DNA of 21,808 nucleotides, taken from contig BMAT01000238.1 in NCBI GenBank assembly GCA_019649035.1, positions 202,851 to 224,658 on the forward strand, read 5' to 3'. Under the pieces are notes generated by a model, which did not search any database, was not told the origin of the DNA, and saw nothing but the letters and a program-made list of their open reading frames with translations. Positions within the stretch are counted from its first letter, which is position 1. Every line of letters begins with the position of its first letter. Shown piece after piece: positions 10,016 through 18,050 of the stretch. A program made the translations under genes and the position numbers. The stretch comes from Elysia marginata. Its lineage: Eukaryota > Mollusca > Gastropoda > Plakobranchidae.

Positions 10016-10427
10016 CTATGTTATAATACAGTAGGTCTATAGATCTTTAACTAAAAAAAGCATTTTGATACATTAACATTTACTTACAAATAACATTAAT
10101 TATATCTTTAGATGAAGAAAAGGAAGAAGAACAGTTTCATATTGATAGTGGTAGCAGTAGACGTATGTGGGTGGGGAAGGTAAAGGAGTCTTAGGAAACT
10201 CAAAGCTCAAGATTCTTCTCTCCCTTTCATCAGCATTCATCATCAGTCATCTTGTTAACTTTCATTTCTTGGACAGGGTGGGTAAATGAATACATTCCTT
10301 TGTTCTGCCATTTAGCTAAAGTAACAGATTCTGTACCGCCATAAAACTAAAAGGGAGTGAGAGAGGACTTGCACCATGTAGAGACAACTGTATCCTGTTG
10401 ATAGAAGCCATCCGAGGAGCATAAGTT
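10016..10427. other. Intergenic stretch upstream of TDRD5, no gene seen
   Basis: AT-rich sequence with a purine-rich patch near 10110-10200. No ORF, RNA gene or clear repeat could be supported. The TDRD5 promoter and any 5' untranslated exon could lie here or further right, but no motif fixes it. Confidence 0.4.
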
Positions 10428-10560
10428 ATAATAATAACAATGTATATTTGTAAAGCGCCTAATCTAATGAAACAAAAGCTCGAGGCGCACAATTTAAAGA
10501 AAAAAATAAATAAAATATATAATTATGTATACGCTCAAAACATTCACGCACACTCTCACA
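10428..10560 (+). repeat. SINE-like debris beginning with (TAA)n
   Basis: A short ATAATAATAAC run is followed by GTATATTTGTAAAGCGCC and a facing CTCGAGGCGCAC. This arrangement with GCGCC/GGCGC arms recurs in molluscan and other invertebrate short interspersed repeats (recalled, not checked). No promoter boxes are visible, so this is probably a tail fragment. Confidence 0.4.
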
Positions 10561-10590
10561 CCTGCACGCACACCGACACTGCATTAAGTT

Positions 10591-10680
10591 GTGAGCAGTT
10601 GCCTGCTACACATTTACATGATTTAGTCAAGGTTTGAGAGCAGTTGCCTGCTAAAACTATTCATAAATTTCGTCAAGAAA
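10591..10680. repeat. Two-copy 45-bp tandem duplication
   Basis: Copies at 10591-10635 and 10636-10680 share the perfect 16-mer GAGCAGTTGCCTGCTA at exactly 45-bp spacing and then similar halves ending GTCAAG. The second halves have diverged, so the duplication is not recent. Confidence 0.7.
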
Positions 10681-12340
10681 GTGGGAAAGGATTCAGGAGT
10701 GACAAAAAAATATTGTGCCACACCTTAGGGGGCCAGACTCTTAAAATGAGAGAGAAAGGGAGAGAGAGAGAAAGAGAGACAATCATAATGATGGCCCATG
10801 CAGCAGTTACTACTGAGGTATAATACACAGAAAGATTCTTGAACTGGTATACAATAGACAGTAGCAGCAGGCCGAAACCAGTATCAGTTCTTAGCAAAAG
10901 AGTGAATGCCCCTCGCACCAGGCTGATGAAATAGTAATGACGCGCAAGCCAAGCCAACCAAAATCTGGATCAGAAAATTGACAATCTATTGAGACTAGTG
11001 TGAGACTTTCTTTTTTAACCTGAGTGTCGATGGTATTCTCACTCTCACTTTCACTTTCAGTCTCAGACTTAAAAGAGAGCCACTTTCATTAAATTGTTAA
11101 CCCAACACCCTCGCCACGCCACTATATTGGCTTTGATTTGAGGAATTTACCAGTGCGGAGAGCCACTTGTTTGGCATTTAACATCCCGCCGGCATTCCGC
11201 GCTGGGCCAGTATATTGGCTTCAGAGTTAGCCTTGCTTTTAACTCACGTTTCGCACTCCCTTGTCATACTAGATAGCTGGGAACAGGGAACTAACCCCTC
11301 ACAACATCAATCAATAAATACAGGGAAAACTTTGCCCTGGTTTTGCCGCCCCATGGTTATTACAGACCATGATAATACAAATGATATCACTAGCCTGAGG
11401 GTCGCTTGAGGAAAAGGGACTGATGTGGTGCAAAGATAGGTGTTAAATTTCCCATCTATAACAAAAAAGTCTGGTTAGAATGTTTGGCAGGCCATGGTTT
11501 CGTGATTTTGACACCTTCTGAGTAATTGACGTATCATAATCCCACCCAGAAGATCCTAGACGCTCATACAGGTGGAGGGGACGTCGACCAGAGGAGGTCT
11601 CAACGCCTGTCTGTAGTCATTTGGACTGTTAGCCACCTGTCATGTGTAACCAGGTCCAGCCTCCTGTCAATCAGTGTTATAATGAAAGTTCTCCCAAATT
11701 TTTCCAGAGTGAAAATGATATTTATTGCCCAAAGTGCTAGCATGCTTTGAATAGAAAGAGGACTGGGGCTGTGTGTTGAAGGGGTAGCTTTTCGCATGAC
11801 GGGTGTTAGAGGACTGTTACATTTCAAAGGTATTAGTGTAAACAATAGTCTGACTGATCTTCGAACATTGAACAAGGCAGGTCACCTACCCAGTTGTTCC
11901 AATTTCAAGATTAGCAAATCAGCTTCATCATGTTCATGTGTTATTTTTAAATTTTTACACTTAATTGAAAACTTATAAAAGTAACTAAGTTATCAGTGAC
12001 CTATGCCTCCAGTAAAATTGGGTGTGGGGGAGGTGGAGAGGATGATGGAAGAAAAGCATGTGTGGTCACAAAAACAAGTAGGCCTATTCTAAATTACTAT
12101 AAAAAAAAGACAAACATTGAAGAATTTATAACAATGCCGTTAACCTCAGAAAACCCCTTCAAATTCAATGCCTCATCCAAACCCAACTATTCACATCCAG
12201 TTACCTGTGCCGGCCTGAGGCCAGCAGTAAGGCCTAGCGGTCGACTCCACCCACGGATTACTATTACCTTGGGGTTAACAGGTGTCTGCTACTACTACTA
12301 GATCTATGTTGAACTCTGTCAGTATGTAGGCCTAATGTTT
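10681..12340. other. Intergenic sequence, no gene recognised
   Basis: Contains a short GA-rich run (10746-10785), a CT-rich run (11036-11066), and a TATATTGGCTT-like motif twice (about 11123 and 11211). ORFs of 60-101 codons occur on both strands (for example 11215-11409, 11600-11875, 11996-12301) but have no family resemblance, splice context or consistent composition. Moderately GC-rich islands near 11140-11215 and 12210-12260 may be remains of old insertions. Confidence 0.4.
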
Positions 12341-12356
12341 GTTGCAATTACAGGAT

Positions 12357-12442
12357 AATCCTGGCATTGGCCCGCTGACAGGACTGACGAAATGAAGGGG
12401 ATGATAACCCAATTTTAACACCAGCGGGCCAATCCCAGGATT
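12357..12442. repeat. Short fold-back element with 21-bp inverted arms
   Basis: The arms at 12357-12377 and 12422-12442 are inverted repeats with one mismatch in 21 and contain TTGGCCCGCTG / CAGCGGGCCAA. The interior carries GACTGACGAAATGAA and GATGATAACC. The left half is repeated directly at 12458-12518 with the same GGCCCGCTG, GACTGACGAATGAA and GATAACC landmarks, so two related copies sit side by side. Confidence 0.75.
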
Positions 12443-12447
12443 AAGCC

Positions 12448-12777
12448 GAGACTAAGATAATCCTAGCTTTGGCCCGCTGGCAAGACTGACGAATGAATGG
12501 AATCCAGGAATGATAACCTAAGCAATGCCAATGCAGGGATTTTGGAAGGATTTCGACACAGGGATGCCACCCAAACTAATCTAGTCTAAGCCTTAAATTA
12601 TAAGATCTAGACTAGATCTATTTCTATTTGACCTGCTTTGGAAATAAACTAAGGGTCTTCTGCATGATGATGCATTGCTGTGGCTTAATCTGACCCTTTA
12701 TTTCCAAAGCAAGTCAAATAGATCTAGATCTTATAATTTAAGGCTTAGACTAGATTAGCCAGGATTATCTTAGTCTC
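12448..12777. mobile_element. Nested fold-back element, about 330 bp (MITE-like)
   Basis: The outer arms at 12448-12468 and 12757-12777 are inverted repeats with 20 of 21 matching (GAGACTAAGATAATCCT core). Inside, a much longer pair follows: 12576-12657 against 12692-12758. It is near-perfect over about 65 bp except for a 12-nt insert (CTAGATCTATTT) and a few indels, and leaves a loop of about 34 nt. No transposase ORF is present, so this would be a non-autonomous fold-back or MITE. Strong similarity between the long arms suggests relatively recent formation or correction between the arms. Confidence 0.75.
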
Positions 12778-13244
12778 AAATAAAACCTTTACCTCTATTC
12801 CTGCACTCTTGGGACTTTTCCTAAATCAATCGGTGTCGGCGGGTGGTGAGTCAATGGAAAAGATGATCTATAGATTTAATTGACATTAGTCACAATATCA
12901 AAAGGCCTTTGCAATGAGGTGATTAGATCGGCTGCACGTTTAGAATAGAAGGAAAACAAACAGAATGAGCAGTTGAGAACTTTCGATTTAAATAACGTTT
13001 TTCTCTTAAAGCCATCATCGATAATATCGTCGCTACAATTACTACAAAGGTAGTTGGACGACACCACAGAAAGTATAACCAAAGAAGGTTTTAACTTACA
13101 TAAAAATAAGATTGCAAGATGACGTTGATAAAATGCATCAATGGTATTTTATTTCGTAGTTATTGAGTGAGATTCCTAATATAGATGAATAAAGTAAATC
13201 GATTTTTGTGATCAAATTTAATAGTTTGGCGAAGATTTCTATCG
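12778..13244. other. Intergenic sequence, nothing recognised
   Basis: AT-rich sequence. The minus-strand 68-codon ORF at 12876-13082 has no recognisable motif and is not supported. Confidence 0.4.
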
Positions 13245-13400
13245 ATGTTGGCATATGCGGCTCTGCATTCACTGTTCCCCAGTTCGGTCGATTTTTCGTC
13301 CTACGCCTGCTTCCCGCCGTTCTAACAGGTGTCCGAGTGTCCGAGTGTCTGTTGCGATCATGATCGATTCCGTGATTCCATACTCCACTAAATAGGTAAG
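13245..13400. promoter_or_regulatory. CpG-rich patch, candidate promoter or first exon
   Basis: This patch is much richer in CpG than its surroundings, with about a dozen CG dinucleotides between 13252 and 13374. It includes a short GTGTCCGA tandem (13330-13347) and ends on the plus strand with a consensus-like donor AAATAG|GTAAGC at 13395. It may be a promoter or 5' exon of TDRD5, of a plus-strand non-coding transcript, or a fragment of an old insertion. The minus-strand 88-codon ORF over it shows no family. Confidence 0.3.
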
Positions 13401-13810
13401 CCAATAAATCAAAATAAATAAATCGACTTCTATATTCAAGATTTTTATAAAGGATTTAATTTTTTTTATATATTGCGCATCATCGTTTTATGTTAAATGT
13501 GTAAAAAAAAAAATTATCCTTTTTTCGCTTTTAAAAAGAACAAACTGTTCTTTCTTAATTAATTTATTTTAAAAACTGTATGCGCCTAGAGCATTTTACA
13601 TAAGGTGGCAACAAGCGCTTTTACAAAATGAAATGAAATGAAAGTCCGTTGGAAACCTTTCGTAAACTTCGAATTTACGGTACCGGGTATTTAAATGGGA
13701 CCCTTAATCTTTTTCAAAGTAGACCTGCAGTTGAGTGTATTTGAAGTAGGCTATATAAAGGCTCACATAAAGTATTTTAAAACAAAAATTATGATTGCTT
13801 TCCTGTAGTT
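13401..13810. other. Intergenic sequence with a SINE-tail-like fragment
   Basis: The stretch at about 13582-13640 reads ATGCGCCTAGAGCATTTTAC, then AAGCGCTTTTACAAAATG and ATGAA repeats. The GCGCCTAGAGC and AAGCGCTTTTACA elements resemble conserved 3' portions of invertebrate tRNA-derived SINEs (recalled). No coding sequence was found. Confidence 0.4.
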
Positions 13811-14614
13811 TTAACATATAGACTGAGAAAGGCAGCGAGAGACTGGGGCAGAGGTACAGAGGAAAAAACAGACTGAAAGACGGACTGAGAGGGGGCACAG
13901 GATGGCAGAGGGACGGACAGAGAGAGAGGGGGGGAAGGCTGAGACAGAGAGATACACAAGGACAGACTGAGATGGAGGCTGAGAGTGAGAGATAGGCAAA
14001 GACAGAGGCGGAGAGGCAGACAGGTAGTCTTGTAAAGACATAGATACTGAATGAGAGGCAAAGAGAGACTGCGGAAGGCAGAGGGCATAGAGAAATACTG
14101 AGAAAGGTGGAGGGAAACATAGAGATAAAGCGAGATGGGCGGATAAATAATAACAGGCAGAGGAGGAGGTAGAAAGATAAAGAGAGATGGAGAGACAGAC
14201 AGAGAATATACATAGAGGCATAAAGAAACGTAGATTGAAACTGGGAGAGGCAGAGTGGGACTGGGGAAGAGTGGCAGAGAGAAAGACAGGGACGGGCAGG
14301 GAGAGACAGAAAGACAGAGCGACACTGACGTGAGAGGCATAGAGAGACTGGGAGAGAGGCAAAAAGACAGAGGGACAGAATGACAGTGAGAGAGACGGAA
14401 AGACAGGTATATACTAAGAAAGAGAAGAGAGAAATATAGAGAGATTGAGGAACAGGCTTAGAAAGGCAGAAAGAAACACAGATAGGCTGAAAGAGGCAGC
14501 TAGGAATGGTAGAAGAATAGACAGATAGAGAGAGTAGGCAGAGAAGCACAGAAGGAGAGACTGAGACAGATAGAGACACACAAAGAGAGGTATCGAAGAA
14601 GCCAGAGATAGACT

Positions 14615-14662
<48 letters not shown>

Positions 14663-14745
14663 CAGAAAGGAGTGGCAGGTAGACAAACAAAGAGATGGAC
14701 AGAGGGAGAGACAGAGAGTGAGAGAGAGGAGGGTGAGCACAGACT
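13811..14745. repeat. Purine-rich degenerate tandem tract, about 0.93 kb
   Basis: The plus strand is almost all A and G with regular C or T in GACAGA, GAGAGACTG and AGAGGCAGAG units, and includes a pure (GA)n run at about 14627-14661. Read on the minus strand it gives several overlapping long ORFs (up to 356 codons) composed of Ser, Leu, Cys, Val and Pro in all three frames. That is the signature of low-complexity pyrimidine DNA, not of protein. It probably grew from GACAGA/GAGA slippage. Confidence 0.9.
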
Positions 14746-15230
14746 TTGATCTTTACGAAATCGGGCACTGTCAATGCCCTTGATCTTGAAATCAGTTGGA
14801 ATTTCCCTAAGAAAAATGTAGTGTCTGAAAAGACAGGTCTTTTCTGTAACTCTTTTGTATAATTCGAAAAAGTGCTTTGTCGAAATCATTTTATTCTTAT
14901 TTTTGCAAAAAAATTGTATGTTAAAGACTAGTCTAAGTTTCTTTAAAAAATTCATCACTGACCTTTTAAAGTTTTTAAGGTCATAAAAATGATTTAGAAA
15001 AGTGCGAAAAGGGGAGGAGTGGTGACAATTATGAACCTGTGGAAAAACCAAAAAAGTTATAATTACTCATGAATATTTAAAATAATAAAGAGGAAAAGAG
15101 AGAGAGACACCGAAAGTGAAAAAAGAGAGAGAAGAGAATGGGCGCATAAATTACGGACACCAATCAGCTTTTGGCGAAACCAAAAAAAATCTGAAGTAAA
15201 AAAAGTAACAGAAATACCGACGGTAAGACT
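14746..15230. other. Non-repetitive island inside the purine-rich zone, no gene recognised
   Basis: AT-rich sequence between GA tracts. The reading frame over 14746-15051 (minus) joins unrelated sequence to the low-complexity tract and shows no domain. Nothing else is supported. Confidence 0.4.
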
Positions 15231-15236
15231 ATGAGA

Positions 15237-15287
<51 letters not shown>

Positions 15288-15660
15288 GTGGAAAATGACC
15301 TAGGGGTTTTAAAGAAAAAGGTATCTTATACCAACGAAAATTTAACACGAAAGAAATAGACAGTGCGAGCGAGCGAGAGAGTCATGGAGAATAAGAGAGA
15401 GAAAGAGAGAGAGGGGGGGGAGACAGAGACAGAGACAGACAGACAGAGACACACAGAATAAGAAGGAAAGAGAGGGAGAGATAGAGAGAGAAGGGCAGAG
15501 AGAGAAACGCAGGTTAAAAGACAGAAAAAGAGAGAAAGAAGCAGAGACAGTGAGAGAAAGAAAGAAACAGAGAGAGAAAAAAAAGAGAAAGGATGGGTGT
15601 TAAATACAGAAAACTGCACCAGGTAAACCATAGATAAGTAGATCGATAGAAACAGAGAAA
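15231..15660. repeat. (GA)n microsatellite and purine-rich tract
   Basis: A pure GA run of about 42 nt occupies 15241-15282. After about 75 bp of ordinary sequence, GAGAGA, GACAGA and AGAAAG units continue from about 15361 to 15660. The minus-strand ORF here is again Ser/Leu-rich low complexity. Confidence 0.85.
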
Positions 15661-15689
15661 AATATAGTAAAAGTAAAGAGTCTATATGG

Positions 15690-15985
15690 TCCCACCCACT
15701 AATGTGTTCTCAGTGCTTTACATGAATTCACTGACAGGCCAGTACCAACCAAATTACTTTCTGAACTCACAGAGGAGCGGCAAATAAAGCACGTCACTCA
15801 AGCACTCTAACAAGATCTGTCAATGCCTATAGTCCGGTACTCCTTTAACGCATTAGTAAAGGCGAAGAAATGTGTGCTAATAGCCTTTTTCAAGGACTAA
15901 ACGTCGACCTGCCAAAAGCAGGACTCGAGACCGCGACCTCTTGGAGCAAAAGCCAAACGTTCGTCACTAGCCCACCACTCCACAT
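15690..15985 (-). mobile_element. tRNA-derived SINE, full head and body
   Basis: Read on the minus strand, the head GGTGGGCTAGTGACG resembles an A box. About 40 nt later GCGGTCTCGAGTCC resembles a B box (GGTTCGANTCC) with one extra base. The body then runs to GTAAAGCACTGAGAACACAT near 15695-15725, like the AAGCAC-rich 3' end of many invertebrate SINEs. The element sits inside the purine-rich zone, with GA-rich DNA on both sides. The extra base in the B box suggests it is no longer a good Pol III template. Confidence 0.6.
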
Positions 15986-15989
15986 GGAT

Positions 15990-16079
15990 ACAGCAAGAGA
16001 CAGAGAAAAAGACAGAAAGAGAGACAGAGATAGAAAGAGAATGACAGAAAGAGAGACAGAGGTAGAGAGAGACATATAG
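15990..16079. repeat. Purine-rich tract flanking the SINE and LINE
   Basis: Units of GACAGA, AAAGAGAGACAGAG and GGTAGAGAGAGAC continue the composition of the tract left of the SINE. The tract therefore once ran on and was later interrupted by insertions. Confidence 0.7.
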
Positions 16080-16091
16080 ACAGACAGGGAC
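16080..16091 (+). repeat. Target-site duplication of the LINE, left copy
   Basis: ACAGACAGGGAC, perfect 12-bp match to 16613-16624; it lies directly after the 3' (GAA)n tail of the minus-strand LINE. Confidence 0.85.
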
Positions 16092-16612
16092 TTCTTCTTC
16101 TTCTTCTTCTTCTTCGTTCTTCATGGTAGATCAGATGGTGAGGTCTGAGGCATGGATGAACTCCGCAGTGATTCCCAGCTGGAGAGCGCTGCCATAAAGC
16201 TTCTGGTTCATCTCCCTAGGTTCTGGCCAATATTTTAGCCTAGCGTCGTCCAACAGTGGGCAGTCCTGGAGCACATGCTGGGCGTCTTGGCGATTTGCGC
16301 CGCACGGACAATTTGGGCCATCTCCAATTTTAAAGCGTGAGAACAGGTGATGTTTCAGCCTGTTATGCCTTGTTCTCAGTCTAAAAATTGTGACCTGCTC
16401 AGCCCTTGAGAGCTTGTGAATGGCATCCTTAGAGTTGTGCTGAGGGTGTTCTTGCCTCCAATGACAATCGAGGGCGGAGTTGATGAGTGTCTTAGCCTCA
16501 TTGTAGCTAGGGTTGTGCTGGATTTGTTCCATCATGCCACCCTCTTTCGCCAGTTGATCAGCAACATCATTACCAAAGATGTCTACGTGACCAGGGATCC
16601 ACTGTAAAACAA
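16092..16612 (-). mobile_element. 5'-truncated LINE (RNase H-bearing I/Jockey-type group) with (GAA)n tail
   Basis: The insert is 521 bp and is flanked by a perfect 12-bp target-site duplication. Its 3' end on the minus strand is a (GAA)n run (16092-16123), a tail type used by several LINE clades. Only the final part of the second ORF remains, so this is a dead-on-arrival copy truncated at the 5' side during target-primed reverse transcription. The perfect duplication and the open frame suggest a fairly young insertion. Clade assignment beyond RNase H-carrying non-LTR elements is not possible from this fragment. Confidence 0.88.
16131..16610 (-). CDS. C-terminal fragment of LINE ORF2: end of RNase H and Cys/His motif
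   Basis: The frame is open from the truncation point (VLQWIPGHVDIFGNDVADQL) through to a stop at 16131, about 159 codons. The first part is the last RNase H block, whose G-H-x(4)-G-N-x-x-A-D pattern carries the final catalytic Asp. It is followed by a helical region with FRLRTRHNRLKHHLF and a knuckle, CPCG-x(7)-HVLQDCP, common at the C-terminus of invertebrate LINE proteins. There is no start codon at the true 5' end because the rest of the ORF was never inserted. No internal stop was seen. Confidence 0.88.
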   Translation of the reverse strand, partial: VLQWIPGHVDIFGNDVADQLAKEGGMMEQIQHNPSYNEAKTLINSALDCHWRQEHPQHNSKDAIHKLSRAEQVTIFRLRTRHNRLKHHLFSRFKIGDGPNCPCGANRQDAQHVLQDCPLLDDARLKYWPEPREMNQKLYGSALQLGITAEFIHASDLTI

Positions 16613-16624
16613 ACAGACAGGGAC
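16613..16624 (+). repeat. Target-site duplication of the LINE, right copy
   Basis: ACAGACAGGGAC, identical to 16080-16091; it marks the exact 5' truncation point of the LINE. Confidence 0.85.
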
Positions 16625-17060
16625 AAAGATGGTGCTTTTTTCCACTGTATCACAGTTGCTTTATTAGTTTTTGTTGCTGTGCTGGATACGGCGCGGGCGC
16701 AGTATGTTCGCGGCCTAAAACAAAATTCGTGTTAGGTACGAGGACGTTTCAATTTATCTCAGTTTCCACAAAAATAAGGTTGACCCGATAAAGCATAATT
16801 TTGTTTTTGTTTCACGTCTAAGTGGAAGAAGCAATTAATGAAGGTTCATACAGACTTAGTTCAACCGACCTCTGCTTATCCAGCGGTATCAAATGAAGAA
16901 AAGTAAAGTTAATAAAAACATAATATTTTAATGTGGAAATCGGTGTCTCTAAACAGCCATAAATTCATTTGTTCACCATAGATAGCAGCTAAATTTTGTT
17001 GCATAGAGGAGATTGAAATTGGTCTACAATGAATAAAATCAAAGCGCAAAGGATTGATGG
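16625..17060. other. Intergenic sequence between LINE and tRNA gene
   Basis: Contains a short GC-rich stretch (16690-16715, GGCGCGGGCGCAG) in otherwise AT-rich DNA. No coding or RNA gene is supported. Confidence 0.4.
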
Positions 17061-17061
17061 G

Positions 17062-17068
17062 AAAAAAA
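17062..17068 (-). terminator. RNA polymerase III terminator of tRNA-Ala
   Basis: A run of seven T on the minus strand begins two bases after the discriminator base. Confidence 0.8.
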
Positions 17069-17069
17069 T

Positions 17070-17141
17070 TGGAGATGCCGGGGATCGAACCCGGGGCCTC
17101 TCACATGCGAAGCGAGCGCTCTACCACTGAGCCACATCCCC
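17070..17141 (-). tRNA. tRNA-Ala (anticodon CGC)
   Basis: On the minus strand this is a 72-nt gene starting GGGGATG and ending CATCTCC plus discriminator A; the 7-bp acceptor stem pairs fully. The D arm reads GCTCAGTGGTAGAGC, the anticodon stem CTCGC/GTGAG encloses the loop TTCGCAT (anticodon CGC, reads GCG), and the T arm CCGGGTTCGATCCCCGG holds an intact B box. No intron is present and CCA is not encoded, as expected for a eukaryote. It is very close to vertebrate tRNA-Ala(CGC), so it looks functional. Confidence 0.95.
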
Positions 17142-17807
17142 TGACGACTACGTGAGCAATGCAAATATCATAAACAAAACACTAAAATTCTTGAATTGGA
17201 CTTTGCTGGTTCAAAGACGGAAAATCAGATTTACACTATGGAAATTGTGTCATTTTAAAGATTTTTGTCTTGTATTAGCACGTAAGAATATTTAATTTTT
17301 TATAAAATACAAATTCAAAACGGTATTAAAGGCAAACAAATGATTGGTCTCTCCAAGATAAACAAAAGTCTACATCTTTTTTTTCTCAAACTTAAAATTT
17401 GATTCTGACATTGTTCTGGCAAAGCAACTCTCTTTTGTATGGAGTGATGAAAGTCTATTGTTTTGATTTTGCATTGGTGTCTTGTCAAAATTTTTAGACT
17501 ATAGATATCTAGAGTGATAGGTCTATCATTGAATTTTTTTAATCTAAAGGGCTAAGCTTGGAACTGAAACTTAGATCAAGGAGGCCACAGGGTGCGTTCT
17601 TCGATTTTGATTTTCCAGACTAGATCTAGATCAAAATACATCGTATTCAATATTTCACATTTTGTTGCTTGCAATTTCGACATACTCATAGAAGTCCATG
17701 GGCTCGACTACAAGAGGTGGGCTGTTAGTTTCGTGGTAAAAAAAAACCCTCAACCACTTCGACGGCTCTAATTATATAATCTTGAGGGAAAATTTTGACT
17801 TACTGAC
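17142..17807. other. Intergenic sequence, nothing recognised
   Basis: AT-rich sequence with one AGACTAGATCTAGATC motif at about 17618. That motif resembles the AGATCTAGACTAGATC found in the fold-back element at 12.6 kb, so a short related repeat fragment is possible. No ORF is supported. Confidence 0.4.
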
Positions 17808-18047
17808 TTATCGCCGTTCCGCATCATAGTCGTTAGACTGCAACGCCTCGGCTGCCTTTTGTATTCTTGTGCATAGAATCCTCCACTGATCCCTCTGTTC
17901 TGCAATCTTTTTCAGGTTTTCAATGTCTTTTAAGGTTTTAAGACAATAAGTACTTCTTTCTAAGCGGGACAAGTCGTTGTTCAAGACCATCTGAGGGAAA
18001 ACAGTTGATAAACAACAGTCAGAATAATCAGCGATGTCCTGAATAGA
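17808..18047 (-). CDS. Unassigned ORF or terminal exon, about 60-79 codons
   Basis: The frame is open from 18047 to a stop at 17808. A good acceptor (TGTTTTCCCTCAG) lies directly before an in-frame ATG at 17990, so this may be a last coding exon of 60 codons. A fitting donor, ACCCAG|GTAGAA, lies at about 18251-18252 on the same strand. The product is charged and helical, with LKDIENLKKIAEQRDQWRIL near its end. The AEQRDQWR pattern loosely resembles C-terminal tails of LINE reverse transcriptases, so it may be a LINE remnant instead. No function can be assigned. Confidence 0.3.
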   Translation of the reverse strand, partial: SIQDIADYSDCCLSTVFPQMVLNNDLSRLERSTYCLKTLKDIENLKKIAEQRDQWRILCTRIQKAAEALQSNDYDAERR

Positions 18048-18050
18048 CTA

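Noticed and set aside
10591-10680. CRISPR-like spaced repeats
   Set aside because: Only two units, in eukaryotic intergenic DNA with no cas genes; it is a simple tandem duplication.
13138-13404. Minus-strand 88-codon ORF with an Arg-rich middle
   Set aside because: The Arg-rich part comes from the CpG-rich patch and the rest is AT-rich filler; no homologue recognised. The patch itself is kept as a possible regulatory site.
13704-15051. Long minus-strand ORFs (up to 356 codons), rich in Ser, Leu, Cys and Val, resembling multi-pass membrane proteins
   Set aside because: They occur in all three frames over the same purine-rich repeat, have no starts or splice sites of note, and their composition follows directly from CT-repeat DNA.
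16092-16123. (TTC)n run as an independent microsatellite
   Set aside because: It lies exactly between the LINE 3' end and the target-site duplication, so it is better explained as the LINE's own (GAA)n tail.
15326-16124. Minus-strand ORFs over the second GA tract and the SINE
   Set aside because: Same low-complexity Ser/Leu composition; they cross the boundaries of the SINE and of the GA tracts.
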